A stretch of DNA of 64,000 nucleotides from Pseudomonas putida (GTDB lineage: Bacteria > Pseudomonadota > Gammaproteobacteria > Pseudomonadales > Pseudomonadaceae), in the NCBI RefSeq assembly GCF_002025705.1, contig NZ_CP018846.1, forward strand, positions 2,471,501 to 2,535,500, in the 5' to 3' direction. Shown here one piece after another: positions 51,391-60,434 of this stretch; position 1 is the stretch's first letter; each line of letters begins with the position of its first letter. The notes beneath the pieces were generated by a model. That model was not told where the DNA came from, searched no databases, and was given only the letters and a program-made list of their open reading frames with translations. The position numbers and the translations under genes were made by a program.

Positions 51391-52182
51391 ATGTCCCTGA
51401 GCGCTGAACAGATCGGCGAATTCCAAGCCTTTGCCGAACAGCTGGCCGATGCCGCTGCGCTGGCGATCCAGCCGTATTTCCGTGCCAGCCTGGAGGTCGA
51501 GGACAAGGGTGGGCGCCTGTACGACCCGGTGACCGTGGCCGACAAGGCGGCCGAGGATGCCATGCGTGAACTGATCCAGGCGCGCTACCCGGAGCATGGC
51601 ATCCTCGGTGAGGAGGCTGGCGTGGCGGTGGGCAGCAGCCCGCTGACCTGGGTGCTCGACCCGATCGATGGCACCCGTGCCTTCATTACCGGCCTGCCGC
51701 TGTGGGGCACGCTGATCGCCCTGAATGACGGCACCCGCCCGGTGGTGGGCGTGATGAACCAGCCGTTCACCGGGGAGCGTTTCGTCGGTACCCCGGCAGG
51801 CGCCTGGCGCAGCGGTACACCGCTGAAAACCCGTGCCTGCACCGACCTGGCCGCGGCCACGCTGATGTGCACCACGCCGGACATGTTCGACACCGCCGCG
51901 CGCAAGGCGGCATTCGAAACGGTGGCCGGCAAGGCTCGGCTGATGCGCTATGGCGGTGATTGCTACGCCTACTGCATGTTGGCTTCGGGCTTTGTCGACG
52001 TGATCGTCGAGGCGAGCCTGCAGCCGTATGACGTGCAGGCGCTGATGCCGATCATCGAAGGGGCGGGCGGGGTGATTACTGCCTGGGATGGTAGCAGCGC
52101 GCAAAATGGCGGGTGCGTGGTGGCTTGTGGTGACCCGGCGCTGCATGCGCAGGTGGTGGAGATGCTGCGCCACGCCCTGTAA
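51391..52182 (+). CDS. hisN: Histidinol-phosphatase of the inositol-monophosphatase family
   Basis: A 263-residue Mg2+-dependent phosphatase. The metal sites are GEEAG near residue 71 and WVLDPIDGTRAFITGLPLWG near 87-106, with the late YDVQALMPIIEGAGGVITAW. 'DGTRAFITGLP' is typical of HisN/BPnP-type histidinol-phosphatases rather than SuhB. It converts histidinol phosphate to histidinol in the cytosol. No other his gene is near, which is usual for HisN in pseudomonads. A wider role on inositol or sugar phosphates cannot be excluded. It lies 55 bp after mntP. Confidence 0.85.
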   Translation: MSLSAEQIGEFQAFAEQLADAAALAIQPYFRASLEVEDKGGRLYDPVTVADKAAEDAMRELIQARYPEHGILGEEAGVAVGSSPLTWVLDPIDGTRAFITGLPLWGTLIALNDGTRPVVGVMNQPFTGERFVGTPAGAWRSGTPLKTRACTDLAAATLMCTTPDMFDTAARKAAFETVAGKARLMRYGGDCYAYCMLASGFVDVIVEASLQPYDVQALMPIIEGAGGVITAWDGSSAQNGGCVVACGDPALHAQVVEMLRHAL

Positions 52183-52194
52183 ATGATGGGGCGC

Positions 52195-52302
52195 CTGAAC
52201 TGGTCCCTTCGCGGGTAAACCCGCTCCCACAGGAACTGCACTGCCTTCAAGAGCAGTGATATTCCTGTGGGAGCGGGTTTACCCGCGAAGAGGCCAGTTC
52301 AG
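52195..52302. repeat. Inverted REP pair (type A)
   Basis: CTGAACTGGTCCCTTCGCGG..., continuing to CCACAGGAA, faces TTCCTGTGGGAGCGGGTTTA..., continuing to GCCAGTTCAG. The arms are about 40 bp with few mismatches. It lies between the HisN gene and the lipoprotein gene. Confidence 0.9.
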
Positions 52303-52393
52303 GTTAACACCGCACTTTTTCCGATTTCCGGGCTCTATGCTTGGCCAGGCTGCGCCGATCCTCAGCGCGGCCGCGATTCCGACCCCGGTGCCG

Positions 52394-53125
52394 ATGGTTG
52401 CAAGCAATCCCCGATTCTTCCCACGCCTGCTGCTGGCAGGCGCCCTGATTGGCCTGGCCGGCTGCAGCCAGCAGCAAGGCCGTGACATCGTCAGCCAGTT
52501 CGGTGACGGCAAGCCCAGCGAGCTGTTCCAGACCAGTGTCGACCGCATGGCCACGCTGGCCATGCGCGATAACTTGCAGAGCCTGTATCTGCTGATGAAC
52601 AAGCTGTACCTGCGCAACCCCAACCAGTGGAAGATGTCCGGCTACCTGGACGCCGCCACTGCCGAGCGGCAGATCCGCATCGCCATCGAGCAGCGCCAGC
52701 CCTTGCCGCAACTGGGCAATCGTCGCGACCTGGCCGCCCTGAGCTATGCCCTGAGCCCGGAGTTTCGCGGCGACCGGGTCGGTGCCTTCATCTACGCCAT
52801 CGGCAGCATGTTGATCACCGCGCACGGCGGGCGGACCGAGTTCTACATGACCGATACCATCGACCCGCTGTTCGTCAACAACGCGGCGCGCAATATCGAG
52901 AAGGCAACCTGGATGCTCAGCCAGCGCCAGGATGCCAACGGGGTGTTGCTGCTGTTCTCCAACGAGATCTCGGAGGAAGGTAGCAATCTGAGCTTCGCCG
53001 TGGAGTTCGGCAAGATCGTGGCGCGGCTGGATTTGCTGGCTGAGCTGCTGGATGAGCGATATCGGCGGATTGGGCTGAATTATGCGCAGAGTTTGCTGTT
53101 GATGAACTTCCTGCCAGTGCAGTGA
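52394..53125 (+). CDS. Lipoprotein of unknown function
   Basis: A 243-residue protein if begun at ATG 52394. MVASNPRFFPRLLLAGALIG then LAGC gives a clean lipobox (L-A-G-C, Cys24), followed by SQQQGRDIVSQFGDGKPSEL. The mature part is largely helical (MATLAMRDNLQSLYLLMNKL, YALSPEFRGDRVGAFIYAIG, FVNNAARNIEKATWMLSQRQ). An upstream in-frame ATG at 52337 would place 19 residues before the signal and is less likely; neither start has a strong ribosome site. Ser at +2 suggests outer-membrane placement. I recognise no family function. Confidence 0.75.
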   Translation: MVASNPRFFPRLLLAGALIGLAGCSQQQGRDIVSQFGDGKPSELFQTSVDRMATLAMRDNLQSLYLLMNKLYLRNPNQWKMSGYLDAATAERQIRIAIEQRQPLPQLGNRRDLAALSYALSPEFRGDRVGAFIYAIGSMLITAHGGRTEFYMTDTIDPLFVNNAARNIEKATWMLSQRQDANGVLLLFSNEISEEGSNLSFAVEFGKIVARLDLLAELLDERYRRIGLNYAQSLLLMNFLPVQ

Positions 53126-53128
53126 ACG

Positions 53129-53145
53129 GGGCTGCTTTGCAGCCC
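53129..53145. terminator. Small GC hairpin between convergent genes
   Basis: GGGCTGC, TTT, GCAGCCC: a 7-bp perfect stem just after the lipoprotein stop, followed by REP-like CATTCGCCGGCAAGCC. There is no T-run. Confidence 0.5.
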
Positions 53146-53226
53146 ATTCGCCGGCAAGCCAGCTGCCACGGGTCTTGTCGATTGTTTGAGATTGGCGCAG
53201 TACCTGTGGATGAGCCAGTGCAGTTG

Positions 53227-54111
53227 TCAGAGCAGCGCTTGAATGGCGCGCCTGTAGCGTTGCCCAGCGAGGCTCATGCTGTTGTTGTGGCTGGCACCCG
53301 GGACCAACAGCAGGGTCTTGGGCTGCTGCGCGGCATCGAACAGTTCCTGGCTGAAGCGGGGTGGCACGAAGCGGTCATCCAGGCCGTGCACCAGCAGCAC
53401 GGGCAGGCCGACATCCTTGATCTTGTCCAGCGAATCGAACTTCTGGGACATCAACCAGCGCACTGGCAGTGACGTATTGGCAACCGCCGCCGCAGCATCG
53501 CCCAGTGAGGTGAAGGTCGACTCCAGGATCAGGCCACGGGCCGGTGCAGTGCTGCCATCCTGCTGTGCCTGGCGGGCCAGTTCGGTGGCCAGCTCGACAG
53601 CCACGGCGCCGCCAAGTGAATGGCCGAAAATCAGGCGCTTGCCGGCATCAGGCTGAAACTGCACGAAGCGCTCCCAGGCGATACGCGCATCTTCGTAGAC
53701 CGTGGCTTCGGACGGCAAGTCGCCGCGGCTCTGGCCGAACCCGCGATAGTCCACGGCCAGCACCGAATAGCCCATGGCATGCAGTTGCTCGATGCGAAAC
53801 AGCTGGCCGGTGAGATTCCAGCGCACACCGTGCAGATAGAGGATGGCCGGCGCATCGGCGCGTTTGGCGGGCCACCACCAGGCATGCAGGCTTTGCTGGT
53901 CGGTGAAGCTGCGCGGGCGCAGGTCCAGTTCCTGCACGTCGCTGGGCAAACCGTGGAACCAGCTGGCCTGGCCAGGTTCGATACGGAACACCAGCTCGCG
54001 CTCCTTGTGCTGCAGCACCGCGCAGCCAGCGGGCAGGCCGATGACTATCAGGGTGGCGCACAACCAGGTGAGCCAGCGACGGCGTAGGTGCGTGAGGAGG
54101 AGGGTAGGCAT
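53227..54111 (-). CDS. Membrane-anchored alpha/beta hydrolase (BEM46-like)
   Basis: A 294-residue protein. An N-terminal signal-anchor helix (WLTWLCATLIVIGLPAGCAV) precedes the hydrolase fold: ILYLHGVRWNLTGQLFRIEQ (oxyanion region), VLAVDYRGFGQSRGDLPSE, the nucleophile elbow IFGHSLGGAVAVELATELA (Ser of G-H-S-L-G), VLLVHGLDDRFVPPRFSQEL (Asp) and VPGASHNNSM (His). The triad is complete. GLPAGC could be a lipobox, giving a lipoprotein instead of an anchor. The substrate is unknown; an ester or thioester at the periplasmic side is likely. Confidence 0.85.
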   Translation of the reverse strand: MPTLLLTHLRRRWLTWLCATLIVIGLPAGCAVLQHKERELVFRIEPGQASWFHGLPSDVQELDLRPRSFTDQQSLHAWWWPAKRADAPAILYLHGVRWNLTGQLFRIEQLHAMGYSVLAVDYRGFGQSRGDLPSEATVYEDARIAWERFVQFQPDAGKRLIFGHSLGGAVAVELATELARQAQQDGSTAPARGLILESTFTSLGDAAAAVANTSLPVRWLMSQKFDSLDKIKDVGLPVLLVHGLDDRFVPPRFSQELFDAAQQPKTLLLVPGASHNNSMSLAGQRYRRAIQALL

Positions 54112-54228
54112 GTTGGGTTTTTATCAGATGCGATGGACTTGATGTCAGGAAAATTACCGAGCGGTGCTATGGCTTGGTTGCAAGCTGTTTCTGGAGGTTC
54201 TGGGTTGTCAGGTCGGGCCTCTTCTGGG

Positions 54229-54260
54229 GTGTGGGGGCGGGTTTACCCGCGAAAGGGCAC
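54229..54260. repeat. Single REP element (type A)
   Basis: GTGTGGGGGCGGGTTTACCC then GCGAAAGGGC, unpaired, between the hydrolase and LysR genes. Confidence 0.7.
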
Positions 54261-54274
54261 TTGCAGATCGATGA

Positions 54275-55255
54275 TCAGGCGTTGCGCAACTGCTCCAGCA
54301 ACGGCTGAAACTCCTCCAGCAACCACTCGCGCAAGCGCCGGCAACTGGAGTCGTGCTCCTTTTCCTCGTTGAAGGCGAGGAAATGGAAGGTGTCCTTGAG
54401 CACCAGCTCCTGCTCGACCGGCCGTACCAGCAAACCTTGCGCAACCAATGGCGCGATCAGGTGATGCCAGCCCAGCGCCACCCCCTGGTTGTTCAGCGCC
54501 AGTTGCACCAGCAGGTTGTAGTCGTTGGCATTGAAAAAGTGTGGCGCGGTGCTGGCGCGGCTCTTCAGGTCGACATCATGCAACGCCAGCCAGACATTCC
54601 AGTCGACGTGCTCCGCGACCTGCGAGCGGCCATAGGGGGTCAGGTTGAGCAGCGTGCCGTCGCGCAAGCCCTCCAGCGTGCACAGTTCGGGGTGCGTGGC
54701 CAGGTACTGTGGCGTGCACACCGGGTAGATCACGTCATGGTTGAGCGGGTGCGAGCTGTAGCCGGCCTGCACCTTGCCCAGCTTGGTGATGTAGATGTCC
54801 GGGCGCACCCCGGGCTCCATCGACAGGAAGTTCTGGGTGGTCACCAGGTTGATGTCGATGTCCGGGTTTTCGTCGAGGAACTTGGGCATGCGCGGCCCCA
54901 TCCATAACGCGGCAAACGCCGGCGAACAGCACAGGGTGACTACATGGCGGGTGTTGGTGTTGCTGCGGATACGCTCGGCAGCCTGTGAGATGTTGACGAA
55001 CGACAACTGCACCGCATCGAAGAAGATCGAACCGGCCACGGTCAGCTCCACCGCCCGGCCCACGCGGTTGAACAGCTCGGCGCCGAGGTAGGTTTCCAGC
55101 TCGCGAATCTGCCGGCTGACGGCGGCCTGGGTCACGCACAGGGCCTCGGCGGCGCGGGTGAAGTTCTGGTACTTGGCGGCAGCGACGAAGACTTTGACGG
55201 CGCGCAGCGACGGCATCTTGATCAGCGTTTGATCGGGTTCGGAGTGTCTGACCAT
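54275..55255 (-). CDS. LysR-family regulator (GcvA-like), divergent from the quaternary-amine transporter
   Basis: A 326-residue LysR protein. Helix-turn-helix at about residues 14-75: MPSLRAVKVFVAAAKYQNFT, CVTQAAVSRQIRELETYLGA. The effector domain runs to RLREWLLEEFQPLLEQL. It faces the ABC operon across a 359-bp region containing an operator-like dyad, so control of that operon is the simplest inference. An internal start at 55216 (MPSLRAV) is possible. Confidence 0.87.
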   Translation of the reverse strand: MVRHSEPDQTLIKMPSLRAVKVFVAAAKYQNFTRAAEALCVTQAAVSRQIRELETYLGAELFNRVGRAVELTVAGSIFFDAVQLSFVNISQAAERIRSNTNTRHVVTLCCSPAFAALWMGPRMPKFLDENPDIDINLVTTQNFLSMEPGVRPDIYITKLGKVQAGYSSHPLNHDVIYPVCTPQYLATHPELCTLEGLRDGTLLNLTPYGRSQVAEHVDWNVWLALHDVDLKSRASTAPHFFNANDYNLLVQLALNNQGVALGWHHLIAPLVAQGLLVRPVEQELVLKDTFHFLAFNEEKEHDSSCRRLREWLLEEFQPLLEQLRNA

Positions 55256-55614
55256 GGTGGCGGGGCGAAGTCCTTCGTATAGCCAGGTGGGTCACTCTAG
55301 CCTGTCAACGGCCTGGCGGTAAATGCGCAGGCGCTCTGGCGCCGTGAGCCCAGGCTGATTGATAACTTCAGGTAATGGTTAGCGCCATACAAATGTCGTT
55401 GGACCCTGTCCGGGTCAAGGCCTAACGTAAAACCCACGGCGCGGCATTCGCGACAGCGATGTCGAATAATTTTGAAGCAGGACATTCTGCGTGCCGGTTT
55501 TGACTCACGTTCGAATTTGAACGGACTGCCAAGCGTACTCGCACTGATCTCTACCCGCCTTATTGAAAGTGCGAAGTTCAAAGATTGGTTAATAAGCATA
55601 ATAAAGAGGGTCGT
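55256..55614. other. Divergent regulatory region before the ABC operon, with 16-bp dyad
   Basis: 359 bp without a convincing gene. CGTTCGAATTTGAACG at 55508-55523 is a palindrome with one mismatched pair in eight. AT-rich sequence (TTGGTTAATAAGCATAATAA) at 55583-55605 is likely promoter or upstream of the ribosome site GAGGG. Several smaller inverted repeats occur. Confidence 0.5.
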
Positions 55615-56775
55615 ATGAGCCATGCCGATGAGATTCTTTCGGTAAAAAATATCTTCAAGGTTTTCGGGCCCAATCCCGACATGGCCATGGAGATGCTCCG
55701 CAAGGGCGCCGACAAGAACGAAATCTTCAGCAAGACCGGCCATGTCGTCGGCGTGTTCGATGCAAGCTTTTCCGTCAAGCGTGGCGAGATCTTCGTCATC
55801 ATGGGCCTGTCCGGTTCGGGCAAGTCGACCATGGTGCGGCTGTTCAACCGCCTGATCGAACCCACCTCCGGCAGCATCCACCTCAACGGCAAGGAAATCA
55901 CCGGGCTCTCCGACAAAGCCCTGCTCGATGTGCGGCGCAAGGAAATGGGCATGGTGTTCCAGTCCTTCGCCCTGATGCCGCACATGAGCGTGCTGGAAAA
56001 CACCGCATTCGGCCTGGAAATTGCCGGTGTGGCCGAGGCCGAGCGCCACAGCCGTGCCCGTGAAGCACTGAGCCAGGTCGGCCTGGCCGGCCACGAGCAC
56101 AGCTACCCGCACCAGCTTTCCGGTGGCATGCAGCAGCGCGTGGGCCTGGCCCGGGCGTTGGCCAACGACCCGACGATCCTGCTGATGGACGAGGCGTTTT
56201 CCGCCCTCGACCCGCTGATCCGCAGCGAGATGCAAGGCGAGCTGATGCGCCTGCAGGCTGAGCAGCAGCGCACCATCATCTTCATTTCCCACGATATCGA
56301 GGAAGCCATCCGCATCGGCCACCGCATCGCGATCATGGAAGGCGGCCGAGTGGTGCAGATCGGCACCCCGCAGGAGCTGATCAACCAGCCGGCCAACGAC
56401 TACGTGCGCACCTTCTTCAAGAGCTTCGACAGCTCGCGGGTGCTCAAGGCCGGTGACCTGGCCAGGTTCGACCCGGCCGTGGTGTGCAAGGTCAATGGCA
56501 AGGCGCCGAGCTTTCAGGCCGGTGTGCCGTTCGGCTACCTGGTCGACGACCGCGGGCAGTTGCTCGGTGTGGTCGACACCGATGCCAATGGCGCCACCGC
56601 CAGTGAACGCTACAGCCTTCACGAGCAGCAGCCGGTGTACACCGACACGCCACTGCATGAGGTGCTGGGCATTGCGGCCGACCTGCCATACCCGGTGCCG
56701 GTGCTCGATCGCCAAGGCGCCTTCAAGGGCACCGTGTCGAAGAACGAGCTGCTGCAGACCCTGAGCCGCCACTAA
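55615..56775 (+). CDS. Quaternary-amine ABC transporter ATPase (ProV/CbcV-like)
   Basis: A 386-residue ATPase. VKNIFKVFGPNPDMAMEMLR is the typical ProV-type N-terminus, then Walker A IMGLSGSGKSTMVRLF, the signature HQLSGGMQQRVGLARALA, Walker B ILLMDEAFSALDPLI and the switch His in ISHDIEEA. The C-terminal third (from about residue 275) is a pair of CBS-like repeats used for osmotic or ligand control in this family. ATG 55615 with GAGGG is better than the in-frame codon at 55585. It energises uptake of choline, betaine or carnitine. First gene of a three-gene operon. Confidence 0.92.
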   Translation: MSHADEILSVKNIFKVFGPNPDMAMEMLRKGADKNEIFSKTGHVVGVFDASFSVKRGEIFVIMGLSGSGKSTMVRLFNRLIEPTSGSIHLNGKEITGLSDKALLDVRRKEMGMVFQSFALMPHMSVLENTAFGLEIAGVAEAERHSRAREALSQVGLAGHEHSYPHQLSGGMQQRVGLARALANDPTILLMDEAFSALDPLIRSEMQGELMRLQAEQQRTIIFISHDIEEAIRIGHRIAIMEGGRVVQIGTPQELINQPANDYVRTFFKSFDSSRVLKAGDLARFDPAVVCKVNGKAPSFQAGVPFGYLVDDRGQLLGVVDTDANGATASERYSLHEQQPVYTDTPLHEVLGIAADLPYPVPVLDRQGAFKGTVSKNELLQTLSRH

Positions 56776-56797
56776 GTACAAGAAGAGGTAAGCCCTC

Positions 56798-57751
56798 ATG
56801 TCCGAATTCAGCCTTCTCGACCCGTTCCAGGCGGCCACCATCCCGCTGGGTGACTGGGTTACCGCAACCCTCAACTTCCTCGTGCACAACTTCCGTGAGG
56901 TGTTCCGCGCCATTCGCTGGCCGATCGACCAGGTGCTCAACGGCATCGAGTTCACCCTGCAGAGCATTCCACCGACTATCGGCATCCTTCTGTCGTCGCT
57001 GCTGGGTTGGCAGTTGGCGGGCAAGCGCATGGCGCTGCTGTGCTTCGTCACCCTGACCTTGCTCGGCCTGATCGGGGTTTGGTCCGAGTCGATGACCACC
57101 CTGGCGCTGGTGCTGACCTCGGTGTTCTTCTGCGCGGTGATCGGCATCCCGCTGGGCATCGTCTGCGCCCGCAGCAACCGCCTGGAAAGCATCATCCGGC
57201 CTTTGCTTGACGCCATGCAGACGCTGCCGGCGTTCGTCTACCTGGTGCCAGTGGTGATGCTGTTCGGCATCGGTAACGTCCCCGGCGTACTGGTGACCAT
57301 CGTCTTCGCGCTGCCGCCGCTGGTGCGCCTGACCAACCTTGGCATCCGCCAGGTGCCGGAAGACAAGATCGAAGCCGCCCGCGCCTTCGGCTGCACGCCG
57401 CGGCAGATGCTGACCCGCGTGCAGTTGCCGCTGGCCACCTCGACCATCATGGCCGGCCTCAACCAGACCCTGATGCTGTCGCTGTCGATGGTGGTGATCG
57501 CCTCGATGATCTCGGTGGGTGGCCTGGGCCAGATGGTGCTGCGCGGCATCGGCCGACTGGACATGGGCCTGGCGACCGTCGGCGGCGTCGGCCTGGTGTT
57601 GCTGGCGATCTTCCTCGACCGCCTGACCCAGGCCATGGGCGCGCGCACCAGCGCCGACCCGAGCCTGCGCTGGTACCACACCGGCCCCGTAGGCGTGGTG
57701 CTGCGCCTGTGCGGTGCGGCGCAACCGCAAGGGCGGCGCAAGACTGCCTGA
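56798..57751 (+). CDS. Quaternary-amine ABC transporter permease (ProW/CbcW-like)
   Basis: A 317-residue inner-membrane permease. The N-terminal 50 residues are amphipathic ([20 protein letters not shown]). Six or so helices follow, with the EAA-type loop [20 protein letters not shown] and [20 protein letters not shown], the coupling helix contacting the ATPase. [20 protein letters not shown] and [20 protein letters not shown] are typical of betaine/choline permeases. The gap to the ATPase is 22 bp and the next gene follows after 65 bp. Confidence 0.92.
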   Translation: MSEFSLLDPFQAATIPLGDWVTATLNFLVHNFREVFRAIRWPIDQVLNGIEFTLQSIPPTIGILLSSLLGWQLAGKRMALLCFVTLTLLGLIGVWSESMTTLALVLTSVFFCAVIGIPLGIVCARSNRLESIIRPLLDAMQTLPAFVYLVPVVMLFGIGNVPGVLVTIVFALPPLVRLTNLGIRQVPEDKIEAARAFGCTPRQMLTRVQLPLATSTIMAGLNQTLMLSLSMVVIASMISVGGLGQMVLRGIGRLDMGLATVGGVGLVLLAIFLDRLTQAMGARTSADPSLRWYHTGPVGVVLRLCGAAQPQGRRKTA

Positions 57752-57816
57752 GTTTTACCCTGGATATATTCGATCTGCCGCACTTGAAGATAAAAATCAG
57801 AAGAAGGTAAGCGACG

Positions 57817-58845
57817 ATGCACGAATCCAAGTTCTCCCGCAGCATTCTCAAATGCGCCACGGCGCTGACGCTGGTAGCCGCCGCGCTGTGCGCCCACGCT
57901 TCGGCCGACAAGCCGGGAGAAGGGGTCAAGGTGACCCCGATCTTCCCCTCCATCGCCGAAGAGCGTTTCCGTGGCGAAGTCGCCATGGAAGGCCTGCGCG
58001 AACTGGGCTACAACGTGCAGGAGCCGAAGGAGACCGAGTACGGCGTGATGATGGTGGCCCTGGCCAACGGCGACGCCGACTTCACCGTGCACCTGTGGGA
58101 AAAGCTCCACGACAAGTTCTACCAGCAGGCCGGTGGTGACGATGTGATGGTCAAGACCGGCAACATCCTGCCGGGCGTCGCCCAGGGCTACCTGATCGAC
58201 AAGAAGACCGCCGACCAATACCACATCAAGTACATCACTGACCTGAAGAAACCCGAGATCGCCAAGCTGTTCGACACCGACGGCGACGGCAAGGCCGACA
58301 TGACCGGCTGCAACCCGGGCTGGGGCTGCGAGCTGGTGATCGCCCACCACATGAAGGCCTATGACCTGGGCAAGAGCGTCACCGTCAACCAGGGCTCGTA
58401 CTTCGCGCTGATGGCCGACACCATCACCCGCTACAAGGAAGGCAAGCCGATCTTGTACTTCACCTGGGTGCCGCAGTGGATCGCCAGCGTGCTGGTGGAG
58501 GGCAAGGACGTGGTCTGGCTGGAAGTGCCGAAAACCGACCTGCCGGACGGCAACAATGACGTCGACACGATGTACCACGGCAAGAACCTCGGCTTTGCCA
58601 TCGACAAGGTGGTGGCGGTGCTGAACAAGGACTTCGCCAAGAAGAACCCGGCTGCGGAGAAGTTCCTGTCACTGGTGCAGATCAGCACCGATGACGAGAG
58701 CAACCAGAACCTGAAGATGCAGAAGGGCGAGAAGAAGCCTGCCGACATCACCCGCCATGCCAAGGAATGGGTCGCTGCGCACCGTCAGCAGTTTGATGAA
58801 TGGCTGCAAGCCTCGCGTGCTGCTGCTACCCAGGCCAGCAAGTAA
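57817..58845 (+). CDS. Quaternary-amine substrate-binding protein
   Basis: A 342-residue periplasmic protein. Signal peptide about residues 1-30 (ends HASA). The mature part has VKVTPIFPSIAEERFRGEVA, VHLWEKLHDKFYQQAGGDDV, a TGCNPGWGCELVIAHHMKAY segment and FTWVPQWIASVLVEGKDVVW, with several Trp residues that can form the cation-pi box for trimethylammonium groups. This is the OpuAC type seen in ProX/CaiX/CbcX. Which compound it prefers (choline, betaine, carnitine or another) is not readable. Third gene of the operon, with its own ribosome site GAAGGTAAG. Confidence 0.9.
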   Translation: MHESKFSRSILKCATALTLVAAALCAHASADKPGEGVKVTPIFPSIAEERFRGEVAMEGLRELGYNVQEPKETEYGVMMVALANGDADFTVHLWEKLHDKFYQQAGGDDVMVKTGNILPGVAQGYLIDKKTADQYHIKYITDLKKPEIAKLFDTDGDGKADMTGCNPGWGCELVIAHHMKAYDLGKSVTVNQGSYFALMADTITRYKEGKPILYFTWVPQWIASVLVEGKDVVWLEVPKTDLPDGNNDVDTMYHGKNLGFAIDKVVAVLNKDFAKKNPAAEKFLSLVQISTDDESNQNLKMQKGEKKPADITRHAKEWVAAHRQQFDEWLQASRAAATQASK

Positions 58846-58861
58846 TCCTCTAATAGCGGAG

Positions 58862-58959
58862 TTGGCCATTCGCGGGTAAACCCGCTCCCACAGGTGACGG
58901 CGTGAGTTCCAGGCTTGCGCGTTCCCTGTGGGGGCGGGTTTACCCGCGAAGAAGCCACC
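58862..58959. repeat. Inverted REP pair (type A)
   Basis: TTGGCCATTCGCGGGTAAAC..., continuing to CCACAGG, faces CCTGTGGGGGCGGGTTTACC..., continuing to GAAGCCACC, across about 31 bp, between the transporter operon and the GlxA-type regulator. Confidence 0.9.
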
Positions 58960-58986
58960 GCGATTTCCCGCCGTTGAGTCATCGCC

Positions 58987-60042
58987 ATGAGCCATTTCGA
59001 AAGCATCCTCAAGAACACCAACCTGGCCCACCTCGACCCCGCTGGCCGCACCACCCTGGGCCTGCCGTGTCGTCGCGTGGCCTTCGTCCTGCGCGAGCAC
59101 TTCTCGATGATGGCCTTCACCGCCGCCATGGACTCCCTGGTCACCGCCAACCTGATGAGCGCCACGCCGCTGTTCGACATCCAGGTCGTGGGCGAGGGTA
59201 CGCAGGTGATGAGTGACCTCGGTATCGCGCTGCCGGTCAATACTGCGCTGGCCGAGCTGGATGTGCACGGGCTCGACTGCCTGCTGGTGTGCGGTGGGTT
59301 CCGCGTGCGCCTGGAGGCCTCGGCGCTGCTGCGCGGCAAGTTGCGCCAGGCCGACCACCTGGGCTGCCAGCTCGGCGGTTTGTGGAATGGCGCCTACTTC
59401 CTGGCTGAAGCCGGGCTGCTCAACGACCATGACTGCGCCTTCCACCCGGATGGCCGGGCGATGATGAGCGAGTTGTTCCCCAAGGTGCGCGTCAGCCGCC
59501 AGGCCCACATGCTGGACAGCCGGCGGATGAGCTGCGCAGGGGCCAGCAGTGCGCTGGACATGATGCTGGCGCTGCTCGAGTTCAAAGGCGGAGAAGCGCT
59601 GCGCCGGGCTGTGGAGCAGATGTTGGCGTGTGACCGTTCGCGGGTGCTGAGCGATGTGCCAGCGAGCGCGCCGGAAGTCGACCCGAGCCTGCCGCGTGGG
59701 GTGCGGCTGGCGCTGGAGCTGATGCATGCGAATATTGAAGACCCGATCAGCATTGATGAAATCGCCGAGCATGCCGGGTTGTCGCGCCGCCACCTTGAGC
59801 GCTTGTTCCGCCGCCATGTGCAGGCCACGCCGCCACGTTATTACCTGGAGTTGCGCCTGACCCATGCGCGGCAGTTGTTGCAGCACACCAGCAAGTCACT
59901 GACCGAGGTGGCGGTGGCCAGCGGGTTTGTCAGTTTTCCGCACTTCTATCGGCGTTTTCGCGAGCTGTTTGCCATCGCACCGCGCCAGTTCCGGGCGCGC
60001 AGCCAGGGCTGGGCGGGGCGGCAGGAAGTGGCTGTGCACTGA
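58987..60042 (+). CDS. GlxA-type regulator (DJ-1/GATase1 domain plus AraC HTH)
   Basis: A 351-residue protein. Residues 20-200 form a class-I glutamine-amidotransferase-like sensor (VAFVLREHFSMMAFTAAMDS, LLVCGGFRVRLEASALLRG). The position of the usual nucleophile Cys reads GGLWNGAYFLAEAGLLN, so it is not catalytic. Residues 235-340 form the AraC domain (ISIDEIAEHAGLSRRHLERL, TPPRYYLELRLTHARQLLQ, VASGFVSFPHFYRRFRELF). GbdR, CdhR and ArgR share this build and control choline, carnitine and arginine genes. Location after a quaternary-amine transporter fits that group. Confidence 0.88.
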   Translation: MSHFESILKNTNLAHLDPAGRTTLGLPCRRVAFVLREHFSMMAFTAAMDSLVTANLMSATPLFDIQVVGEGTQVMSDLGIALPVNTALAELDVHGLDCLLVCGGFRVRLEASALLRGKLRQADHLGCQLGGLWNGAYFLAEAGLLNDHDCAFHPDGRAMMSELFPKVRVSRQAHMLDSRRMSCAGASSALDMMLALLEFKGGEALRRAVEQMLACDRSRVLSDVPASAPEVDPSLPRGVRLALELMHANIEDPISIDEIAEHAGLSRRHLERLFRRHVQATPPRYYLELRLTHARQLLQHTSKSLTEVAVASGFVSFPHFYRRFRELFAIAPRQFRARSQGWAGRQEVAVH

Positions 60043-60068
60043 TTGCAGCTGGAATGTCGCTTCGTTTT

Positions 60069-60186
60069 TGTGGGAGCGGCCTTGTGTCGCGAAAGGGCTG
60101 CAGAGCAGCCTCAAAAATTCGGAAGCAAGGCTGAAATCCTGGGGCTGCTCCGCAGCCCTTTCGCGACGCAAGGCCGCTCCCACAGG
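60069..60186. repeat. Inverted REP pair (type B)
   Basis: TGTGGGAGCGGCCTTGTGTC..., continuing to GGGCTGC, and GCAGCCCTTTCGCGACGCAA..., continuing to CCACAGG. The loop between them is about 40 bp. It is the only clear content of the first half of the 392-bp gap 60043-60434; the second half is likely promoter for the next regulator. Confidence 0.9.
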
Positions 60187-60434
60187 TTTAGCGCAATGTT
60201 CGATTATCGCGCACTTCTGATCTGCCCACTGTCCGCTATCCGCCCACCCAATCCGAACATCTCATTGCCCAACCCCCGCCTTTTTGCTTAGTGTTCACGT
60301 ATACGCCAGTGGTCAGCTGCCCCCAGATACCTGACTATGGCTCGATAGAATGACCGTGAACGACCGCAACCACAGGCCTGCAGGGCCAGTAGGGCGCGGC
60401 GACCAGAACAATAACGATACCGAGTGCCTTGCCT

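Noticed and set aside
55297..57216. 639-codon minus-strand frame opposite the ABC ATPase and permease
   Set aside because: It covers the intergenic region and two genes with all ABC motifs on the plus strand; composition is that of a shadow frame.
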